A stretch of DNA of 64,000 bases from contig JAPOHH010000002.1 of the NCBI GenBank assembly GCA_029979505.1, positions 64,118 through 128,117 on the forward strand, written 5' to 3'. Under the pieces are notes generated by a model, which ran no database searches, had not been told where the DNA came from, and saw only the letters and a program-made list of their open reading frames with translations. Shown one piece after another: positions 57,183 through 64,000 of this stretch (positions within the stretch are counted from its first letter, which is position 1; the number at the start of each line of letters is the position of its first letter). This DNA is from a bacterium (GTDB lineage: Bacteria > Pseudomonadota > Gammaproteobacteria > GCA-002705445 > GCA-002716945). The position numbers and the translations under genes are program-made.

Positions 57183-57555
57183 AGCGCAAGAACGAAGAAG
57201 AGCAGTAGAGCAGGCTATACAAGAGCATAAAGCTAAAAAGAATAAATATATCATTGCTGCAGTTTTTTGGTTTCTATCTAGCTTGTATTTATATTCAATT
57301 GATGAAGGCTTTTCAGATGTATATTCTCTAAAACCATTTGTATATTTCATAGTAGGCCCTGTTTTTGCATCAATTGTTTTTGGTAATATCATGTTTTTTC
57401 TTCAAAAGATTATTGAAAAAGGAGTTATTAACTTTTTAGGTTCTAGCGCACAACATTTAGTTCTTCCTGTTATATCATTTATATTCTTTTGTGCTCTTGT
57501 TGGAATGTTTATTGTTATATTTAAATTTGCTGAACTCTTACAGACTATTATTTAG
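57175..57555 (+). CDS. Small integral membrane protein, unknown function
   Basis: MSKAQERRRAVEQAIQEHKAKKNK then 3-4 predicted TM segments; ATG overlaps efp end. Confidence 0.75.
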   Translation: MSKAQERRRAVEQAIQEHKAKKNKYIIAAVFWFLSSLYLYSIDEGFSDVYSLKPFVYFIVGPVFASIVFGNIMFFLQKIIEKGVINFLGSSAQHLVLPVISFIFFCALVGMFIVIFKFAELLQTII

Positions 57556-57560
57556 AAACT

Positions 57561-57755
57561 GTGAGATATAGCATCAATCCACAACATGGTCCTTTCACGA
57601 CAGAAAATATTATTGATGGAACTGTCATATATACACTTATTATAGGTTTTATATTTCTTTATTTTGGTATAAAAACCAAAAAGTTTTGGGTAAAAAGCTG
57701 GGGAGTATTGACAATAATTAGCTGTTCCAGTTACTTTGCGTACCACTTATTTTAA
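57561..57755 (+). CDS. Small hypothetical membrane protein (GTG start)
   Basis: 64 aa, VIYTLIIGFIFLYFG and VLTIISCSSYFAYHLF hydrophobic segments; follows the upstream gene by 5 nt. Confidence 0.5.
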   Translation: MRYSINPQHGPFTTENIIDGTVIYTLIIGFIFLYFGIKTKKFWVKSWGVLTIISCSSYFAYHLF

Positions 57756-57800
57756 TCATACCTAAACTATATCAAATTTATTTCATGCAATTATCATATA

Positions 57801-58139
57801 ATGATGTATTATATTTTAATGCCTACATTAATGAGAGATATGATTTTACCAGTATTAATATCATCTTTGTATTGGCTGTCCTTTTATTATGATATTCTTC
57901 TAATGAATATGTTCGCATTTGTATTTGTTTCTATTGCTTATGTTTATTATTGCAAATGGGTTAATGCAAATTATGAATACATTTTTTCAAAAGAATCTGT
58001 AGATGAAAAACTTAATCATATGAGCAGTATTTCAAGAAAAATAATTACTGGAATTTGGGTATCTCATTTTGCCTTCTTTTTCTTTGGAGGCATTAGTTTA
58101 GGCGTTTCTGTTCCATTCATTATATATTTTAATTTATAA
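57801..58139 (+). CDS. Hypothetical multi-TM membrane protein
   Basis: 112 aa, 3 hydrophobic segments. Confidence 0.6.
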   Translation: MMYYILMPTLMRDMILPVLISSLYWLSFYYDILLMNMFAFVFVSIAYVYYCKWVNANYEYIFSKESVDEKLNHMSSISRKIITGIWVSHFAFFFFGGISLGVSVPFIIYFNL

Positions 58140-58323
58140 GTCTAGCCATAATTTCTTAGGTTCACGCATTCCAGCTATTTTACAGGCTTGTTGTCCATAT
58201 CCATATGGAAAAAGATTATATATATATTTTCTATCTATTTTGCATTCAGTATTTTTCAGCTTAAAACTTTCTAGTATCAGTTATGAAACCATTTTTTTCT
58301 CTTATATCTTTTTTATCAATCAT
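58134..58323 (-). pseudogene. Frameshifted small ORF (~62 aa after removing one T)
   Basis: MIDKKDIREKNGFITDTRKF* then, one frame over, KLKNTECKIDRKYIYNLFPYGYGQQACKIAGMREPKKLWLDL*; break at AAGTTTTAAG; 190 bp = 63 codons + 1. Confidence 0.5.
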
Positions 58324-58346
58324 AAATATAATATTATCAGAATATC

Positions 58347-59495
58347 ATGGATGTATATAATTATGCTCAAGATGAGTTAAATAACTTTATCAACAAAAAC
58401 CTCTCTTCTTATTCCAAAGATAGGAATTATGATTATGGTCCTGATAAGAGAAATAATGTTTCAGTACTTTCAAAGTATGTTTCTCACCGAATACTTCTTG
58501 AATACGACATTATAAACACATCCTTATCTAAGTATCCTCTTTCTAAAATAGAGAAATATGTGCAAGAAGTATTTTGGAGAGTGTACTGGAAAGGCTGGCT
58601 TGAACATCGGCCTCAAGTTTGGGATGACTACTCCAATTATCAACCAAAAGAAATAAATGCTGATCAATTAAATAAAGCAATTCAGGGAAACACAGGCATT
58701 GATTGTTTTGATAGCTGGGTTTCTGAATTGATTAATAATAACTATCTTCACAATCATACACGTATGTGGTTTGCTAGCATTTGGATATTCACTCTTAAGT
58801 TACCTTGGCAATTAGGTGCAAATTTCTTTATGGAACATCTATTAGATGGGGACAGTGCCTCTAATACTCTCAGTTGGAGGTGGGTAGCAGGATTACAGAC
58901 AGTTGGAAAACATTATCTAGCAACATCATCAAATATTAGAAAATTTACTAATGGCAAGTATTCTCCTTATAGATTGAATGAATATGCGGATCCTATTAAA
59001 GAGGATATTACATATGATGCTGTTGATTTAAATATTATTAAATCTGAACGTACTAATTCTGCGTTAATTATATTTGATAATGATTTATCATTCAAAGATA
59101 GAGAAAATCTTTATGATAGCTATAATAATATTTATCTAATTCATATGACTAATCACAGTCGTAAAATTAAAGTTAGTGATAAAGTATTGCAATTCAAACA
59201 CTCATGTCTCTCTGATTTTAAAAAACACTTTAAACAAGCAGAGATAATAAACGATACGGACTTGAATCAAATTCTATGTAATTCTCATAAGATTGATGCA
59301 ATCTATCCATGTATAGGTGAAAATAACTCTTTCATGCAAAGATACAGCAATCAAATAGAAATAAACTATATTTATAGGGATGAGGATTTATTTTGCTGGA
59401 AATATTCAAAGAAAGGGTTCTTTAATTTTAAAAAAAATATACCTACTATTATAAATAAAATTATTAGAACGCAGGATTTATTTTCTCAAGAATAG
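58347..59495 (+). CDS. Photolyase/cryptochrome-like FAD-binding protein lacking the N-terminal antenna domain, with extra C-terminal domain
   Basis: VSVLSKYVSHRILLE, VFWRVYWKGWLEHRP, HNHTRMWFASIWIFTLKLPWQLGANFFMEHLLDGDSASNTLSWRWVAGLQTVGKHYLATSSNIRKFTNGKYSP. Confidence 0.85.
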   Translation: MDVYNYAQDELNNFINKNLSSYSKDRNYDYGPDKRNNVSVLSKYVSHRILLEYDIINTSLSKYPLSKIEKYVQEVFWRVYWKGWLEHRPQVWDDYSNYQPKEINADQLNKAIQGNTGIDCFDSWVSELINNNYLHNHTRMWFASIWIFTLKLPWQLGANFFMEHLLDGDSASNTLSWRWVAGLQTVGKHYLATSSNIRKFTNGKYSPYRLNEYADPIKEDITYDAVDLNIIKSERTNSALIIFDNDLSFKDRENLYDSYNNIYLIHMTNHSRKIKVSDKVLQFKHSCLSDFKKHFKQAEIINDTDLNQILCNSHKIDAIYPCIGENNSFMQRYSNQIEINYIYRDEDLFCWKYSKKGFFNFKKNIPTIINKIIRTQDLFSQE

Positions 59496-59544
59496 TTAAT
59501 AATTATAAAAAAAAATTTTTTATTACTTACATAAATATTACTAA

Positions 59545-60012
59545 TCAAAACCCTTTTTGTTTTGCATATGCATCATAGTTTTTCTTACCAATAGCTATTT
59601 TAAGACTCATTTTATAGCTAGCTTTGGAATCTTCACTACACTTCAAATCATTTCTGTCAAAACTTTGGTCAGTATATTTTCCCTTTAATGTATCTTTATC
59701 TATTTTTATAAAAACCCTATTCATTGAATTTGGGATTTTAGTCAAAATATTAATATTTGTATCAAGTTTATATTCTCGAAAAATATCATTCTCATCTTTA
59801 TGATAATCTATTACTAGATTTTTATATTCACGATCTATCCACCATGAAATTATCTGAACTTTCTTTTCGGAAAACTTTAATGAGAAGTCTACTGTTTGGT
59901 TAGATGAATTATAAAAAGTACATAATAATTCTTTTTCATCTAGACTAGAGTTATTTAAGTCCGCACAACCATCAAGGAAGACGACAGTAATCAGAATAGC
60001 AATAAATCTCAT
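59545..60012 (-). CDS. Putative lipoprotein, unknown function
   Basis: MRFIAILITVVFLDGCADLN lipobox-like signal. Confidence 0.6.
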   Translation of the reverse strand: MRFIAILITVVFLDGCADLNNSSLDEKELLCTFYNSSNQTVDFSLKFSEKKVQIISWWIDREYKNLVIDYHKDENDIFREYKLDTNINILTKIPNSMNRVFIKIDKDTLKGKYTDQSFDRNDLKCSEDSKASYKMSLKIAIGKKNYDAYAKQKGF

Positions 60013-60017
60013 CTCAT

Positions 60018-60179
60018 CTATTTTAAGATAATTGTTAAAATAATCCCAATAAACATTACAAATGATAATGATGCTAATACAGGTAGTTTCTTCATTATAC
60101 CTTTTCTCCAGAAATCAGGTTCCTTTCTCCAGGTATCTGTATCCTTCCAAAAATTTGAATCTTTCTTCTCTATTTGCAT
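60018..60179 (-). CDS. Small single-TM protein with aromatic repeats, not in ORF track
   Basis: Hand translation: MQIEKKDSNFWKDTDTWRKEPDFWRKGIMKKLPVLASLSFVMFIGIILTIILK*; 162 bp in frame. Confidence 0.55.
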   Translation of the reverse strand: MQIEKKDSNFWKDTDTWRKEPDFWRKGIMKKLPVLASLSFVMFIGIILTIILK

Positions 60180-60262
60180 ATTTACCTTAAAGTATCAGGA
60201 AACATACTAACATAATTTTATTAAAACTTATTTTCTCATCAAATTTATTGTTAATATATCTT

Positions 60263-61444
60263 ATGAATTTTAATGTAGATGTTTTAATTATTGGTGCAGG
60301 AGCAGCAGGTTTGATGTGCGCTATAGAGTCTGGAAAAAGAGGAAAATCTGTACTCGTTGTTGATCATTCAAATAAGATAGGTGAAAAAATACGTATATCT
60401 GGTGGGGGGAGATGTAATTTTACAAATCTTAATACTAGCCATAAAAACTTTTTATCACAAAATATTAACTTCTCTATATCTGCACTTAATCAATATACAC
60501 AGTTTGATTTCATTGACCTAATTAAAAAATATAACATTAACTATCATGAGAAAACTCTTGGCCAATTATTTTGTAATGAAAAATCTCAATTAATAATAGA
60601 TATGCTTTTATCAGAATGTGATAAAGCAAAAGTTGTCATAAAAAAAAATTTTACTGTCGATAAAGTAGAAAAAAGAAATACTAATTACTACGTTTTCAGT
60701 GATAATGACACATATACTACAAAATCGCTCGTAATCGCAACTGGAGGTCTGTCTATACCTAAAATAGGTGCAACTGATTTTGGGTATAGCCTTGCAAAAC
60801 AATTTAATATTAATGTAATTGATACGTCACCTGCACTAGTACCATTGACATTTACAGATGAAATATTAGATATGTGCAATCAATTATCGGGATTATCATT
60901 TAATGCACGAATATCACATAGGAATGTTTCATTTGAAGAAGGAATGTTATTCACACATCGAGGTCTTAGCGGCCCATCTATATTACAAATTTCTTCATAT
61001 TGGCGTAAGGGTGACAATATTAGTATTAATTTTCTACCACATCATAATTTTGACGAGATTATTAGTCAAAAGAGACAAAAAAAATCAAAACAAAATATTA
61101 TTAATATTTTGTCAGATTTTTTGCCAAAAAGATTTGTAAGTATATTTTGTAGTAAATACAAATACTCAAAAAATATTTCTGAATTATCAAAGCATTCAAT
61201 AGATAGTATTCATAATAATATTAAAAAATGGATGATAGAACCAAAAGGCACGGAAGGTTACCGCACAGCTGAGGTCACAAGAGGTGGAGTGAACACTGAT
61301 GAGCTATCATCAAAGACCATGATGTCTAAGAAACATACAGGCCTTTTCTTTATCGGTGAGGTGGTTGATGTTACTGGCCATCTTGGTGGATATAATTTTC
61401 AATGGGCATGGTCATCTGGTTATGTTGCTGGACAACATACATAA
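60263..61444 (+). CDS. HI0933/YhiN-family NAD(P)/FAD-dependent oxidoreductase
   Basis: VLIIGAGAAGLMCAIESGKRGKSVLVVDHSNKIGEKIRISGGGRCNFTN; GEVVDVTGHLGGYNFQWAWSSGYVAGQ. Confidence 0.92.
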   Translation: MNFNVDVLIIGAGAAGLMCAIESGKRGKSVLVVDHSNKIGEKIRISGGGRCNFTNLNTSHKNFLSQNINFSISALNQYTQFDFIDLIKKYNINYHEKTLGQLFCNEKSQLIIDMLLSECDKAKVVIKKNFTVDKVEKRNTNYYVFSDNDTYTTKSLVIATGGLSIPKIGATDFGYSLAKQFNINVIDTSPALVPLTFTDEILDMCNQLSGLSFNARISHRNVSFEEGMLFTHRGLSGPSILQISSYWRKGDNISINFLPHHNFDEIISQKRQKKSKQNIINILSDFLPKRFVSIFCSKYKYSKNISELSKHSIDSIHNNIKKWMIEPKGTEGYRTAEVTRGGVNTDELSSKTMMSKKHTGLFFIGEVVDVTGHLGGYNFQWAWSSGYVAGQHT

Positions 61445-61471
61445 CCCTATGACAAATATACTCTCAAGTTA

Positions 61472-61774
61472 TTAACTATCACCTTCTTTTATGAAGACTC
61501 CATCCACCATTTTTCCCTTTCTGTTTTTAATATCATTGTAAGCAACTTCAAGACAATCATTCATTTTCAATCCATTTCTAACCATGATATTTATTAACAC
61601 CACCATCATATCTCCAATGTCATCTCTTATATCCTTACCTTTGCAAAGGCTATCAGACAATTCTCCAGCTTCTTGTATTAGTTTTAGATATTGATCTTTA
61701 TCGGTACTACCATCAATAAGATTTCGATCCTTGTGCCATTGTGAAATTAATTCTTCATAATTTAGTTGAGTCAT
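61472..61774 (-). CDS. MazG-like nucleotide pyrophosphohydrolase
   Basis: KLIQEAGELSDSLCKGKDIRDDIGDMMVVLINI: EExx...DxxGD all-alpha NTP-PPase motif. Confidence 0.75.
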   Translation of the reverse strand: MTQLNYEELISQWHKDRNLIDGSTDKDQYLKLIQEAGELSDSLCKGKDIRDDIGDMMVVLINIMVRNGLKMNDCLEVAYNDIKNRKGKMVDGVFIKEGDS

Positions 61775-61845
61775 TTTTGTTCTCTGTCTTTATATAGTTT
61801 TATTTTTTTAACTATAGATTATATTAATACATAGATGAAGCTATT

Positions 61846-62295
61846 TTAAGTAATCAATGATGAATGATGAATTTTTATTTTTAGACCTGATTTTGTTTCT
61901 TTCAGCACAAAAGTAAATGCAACTCTATAACTTTCATTAGATTTTTCTGACTCAAAATTAAAGATACCCATAACAGCTATAAGTGTATCTTCTATTATTG
62001 TATTAATTTCTTCGATATTAATCTTGCTAAAAGCTTGTAAAGCAAAACCTTTATCCTCAGAAAATTTGCCTCCAATAAAATATGAAAGAGCACTTTCTGT
62101 GTTATTTCTAAAGATAGTTTTACTTGTCATTGTTGGCTTGAATAGAACCAATTCATCATCAAAAAGGTAATGTTTTTTAATAAAAGTACGTCCTAATAAT
62201 TCATAATCACTACCGGATAGATACGCCTCATGAATATTTAATAGTTCATTAGTCCAAGATGAAATGAATTGAATAATATTTTTTTCTGTAATCAT
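61846..62295 (-). CDS. Probable NTF2/SnoaL-like fold protein
   Basis: YRVAFTFVLKETKSGLKIKIHHSSLIT C-terminal strand pattern typical of NTF2-like proteins. Confidence 0.5.
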   Translation of the reverse strand: MITEKNIIQFISSWTNELLNIHEAYLSGSDYELLGRTFIKKHYLFDDELVLFKPTMTSKTIFRNNTESALSYFIGGKFSEDKGFALQAFSKINIEEINTIIEDTLIAVMGIFNFESEKSNESYRVAFTFVLKETKSGLKIKIHHSSLIT

Positions 62296-62300
62296 AATAT

Positions 62301-62477
62301 CTATATATTTAGAAAATACACGATTATCTCTACCATAACTATATAAATTAGTGTAATGACAAAAAAGAATGACATTATTCCAGATAAAAGATAGCTTGTA
62401 TTTCTATTAAGTATTTTATTATTTAATACTACTATTGCTGTAAAAAATAATAAAACTAAAATAAAAATAATATTCAT
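62301..62477 (-). CDS. Small two-TM protein, not in ORF track
   Basis: Hand translation: MNIIFILVLLFFTAIVVLNNKILNRNTSYLLSGIMSFFFVITLIYIVMVEIIVYFLNI*; stop 5 nt before the start of the next gene. Confidence 0.5.
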   Translation of the reverse strand: MNIIFILVLLFFTAIVVLNNKILNRNTSYLLSGIMSFFFVITLIYIVMVEIIVYFLNI

Positions 62478-62489
62478 AAAAAATTAGAA

Positions 62490-62858
62490 TTAGAACGTAT
62501 ATTTAGTATTTACAACAATCCAATTAAGGTCTCTTCCTACAGATTTCATTTTACTTCTATAATTCACGTTTATACGTAATGCATCAAAAAAAGTTTTAGT
62601 AATGCCAAAGCGCAGGTAATCATATGATAATCCTGAACCGACTGGTGTCCCTTCATTTATATCTTCACCAACACCAAACTCACCGAAAACTTTATAATCA
62701 TTTATAACTATACTTTTCCCAACTTTAATATGATGTGAAGTCTTCGTATAACTTGAATCATTGAACCAAAGCTCTTGTCTTGATGCTATATAAGTTTCTG
62801 CACTCAGATTCGGAACTGAAACAATCAACAAGATAAAAGCATGAAATATGTTGCGCAT
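62490..62858 (-). CDS. Secreted/outer membrane beta-rich protein, unknown function
   Basis: Signal peptide MRNIFHAFILLIVSVPNLSAE; amphipathic strands; C-terminal Phe. Confidence 0.55.
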   Translation of the reverse strand: MRNIFHAFILLIVSVPNLSAETYIASRQELWFNDSSYTKTSHHIKVGKSIVINDYKVFGEFGVGEDINEGTPVGSGLSYDYLRFGITKTFFDALRINVNYRSKMKSVGRDLNWIVVNTKYTF

Positions 62859-62871
62859 TTATTTCTCCTTT

Positions 62872-63954
62872 TTATAATTTATTTAATTTCCATAAGCTAG
62901 CATTGCTACCTGAATTGATTAAGAATATTTCTCCTTTACTATTAGTTTCTATATCTCTAATCCTACCGATTTTTTCTGTGAATATAATATGTTGTTCTTT
63001 AATTTCGTTATCTTCAAAGTTAAGCCTATATAGAGTTTTATATTTTAATGATGTAACTATTACATCTCCATTCCATTCCGGAAAAGCTTCTCCTTTGTAA
63101 ATATTGATATTACTCACAGCAATAGATGGTGTCCAAGTCCACATGGGTTTAGTGAAGCCAGGTTTCCAAGCATCACCATCACCTATCTTTGTACCAATAT
63201 AATTTCTTCCACCCCAACCGATAATTTTCCAACCATAATTTTCTCCAAACTTAACCTCACCAAAAAAATCACCACCTTTTGCGCCATGATTTGAAATATA
63301 AACTTTCCCATTGAATGGAGACACATACATACCCTGTGGATTTCTGATTCCTATTTGATAAATCTCGGGAAGCCATTTAGGTTTATTTATAAATTTGGGG
63401 TTATCTCTTGGAATTGATCCATCTAAATTTATTCTTATTATACTCCCTGGATGATTAGTCATATCTTGCGCGATCATACCTTTTCCTCGTTCACCAACAG
63501 AAGCATAAAGATGTTGATCTTTTATTACGATTCGTGACCCGAAGTGATATCCACTATTTATAGGAGGTTCTGCTCGGAATATATTTTTAAAGTCTATTTT
63601 ATTTTTGTCGTATAAACCTCTTGCAATTGATGTGGAAGAATTTCCGTTTTCTCTATCTTCAGAATAACTAACATAAACATAACCATCTCTATATAAAATA
63701 TCTAATAATCCCCCTTGTCCATAATAATAAAAATCAAGATTGTGTTCTATTTCAAATTTATTACCAGTATTCATATCAATACGAATTATGCCTCCTGTTT
63801 TCTCTGTAATTAGAAGAGTTTGATCATTTACGAAGGACATTCCCCAAGGTTCACTAAGGGTTTTAATTAATTCCTGAACTTTAAATTGATCACTAGAGTG
63901 TATTTCCGTGTGAAAACACATTAGAGATAAGAAAATAAATATAAATTTGAACAT
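62872..63954 (-). CDS. PQQ-dependent sugar dehydrogenase-like (glucose/sorbosone dehydrogenase family), signal peptide
   Basis: LSEPWGMSFVNDQTLLITEKTGGIIRID, GGLLDILYRDGYVYVSYSE, HFGSRIVIKDQHLYASVGERG, GIRNPQGMYVSPFNGKVYISNHGAKGGDFFGEV. Confidence 0.88.
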   Translation of the reverse strand: MFKFIFIFLSLMCFHTEIHSSDQFKVQELIKTLSEPWGMSFVNDQTLLITEKTGGIIRIDMNTGNKFEIEHNLDFYYYGQGGLLDILYRDGYVYVSYSEDRENGNSSTSIARGLYDKNKIDFKNIFRAEPPINSGYHFGSRIVIKDQHLYASVGERGKGMIAQDMTNHPGSIIRINLDGSIPRDNPKFINKPKWLPEIYQIGIRNPQGMYVSPFNGKVYISNHGAKGGDFFGEVKFGENYGWKIIGWGGRNYIGTKIGDGDAWKPGFTKPMWTWTPSIAVSNINIYKGEAFPEWNGDVIVTSLKYKTLYRLNFEDNEIKEQHIIFTEKIGRIRDIETNSKGEIFLINSGSNASLWKLNKL

Positions 63955-64000
63955 TATTTGATTATATAACATCCAAGGTATGTTTATTTCATAGATGTTA

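Noticed and set aside
57552-57746. Minus-strand 64-aa ORF opposite 57561-57755
   Set aside because: Plus-strand frame fits the local gene direction and has cleaner TM pattern; the minus frame looks like a shadow.
59500-59530. Poly-A/poly-T tract (aaaaaaaaatttttt) as a novel element
   Set aside because: Sits between convergent genes and is most simply a weak bidirectional terminator or AT-rich spacer.

Overview
This 64 kb window is gene-dense and AT-rich, with few intergenic gaps. It reads as chromosomal core sequence of a streamlined, probably marine gammaproteobacterium (SAR86-like; this is an inference from gene order and composition, not tested). The main blocks are: the carB 3' end; tpx/rlmE; ftsH-[PD-(D/E)XK nuclease]-folP-glmM-tpiA-secG-tRNA-Leu(GAG); the complete nuoA-N complex I operon with separate nuoC and nuoD; tRNA-fMet-rimP-nusA-infB-rbfA-truB-rpsO-pnp; dksA; xseA and guaB-guaA; lexA-dinB; a MerR/B12-fold regulator; valS-holC-pepA divergent from lptF-lptG; moeA; xerD-dsbC; sbcB; parE-parC-htpX-efp. 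The last ~7 kb is more accessory: small membrane proteins, a photolyase-like FAD protein, an HI0933-type flavoprotein, a MazG-like protein, an NTF2-like protein and a PQQ-type sugar dehydrogenase. I saw no CRISPR array, rRNA operon, IS element or prophage. I did not find an unmistakable new multi-gene system. The best leads are: (1) a photolyase/cryptochrome-like protein with the FAD domain first and an extra, possibly Rossmann-like, domain at the C-terminus; (2) a MerR/B12-fold regulator that has lost the CarH photoreceptor signature residues and has a TGTCT/AGACA element cluster at its 5' end; (3) an alphaproteobacterial-type GTTC-N7-GTTC element at the lexA start; (4) a phage-like exonuclease inside a core cluster; and (5) three small or frameshifted genes absent from the supplied ORF track.
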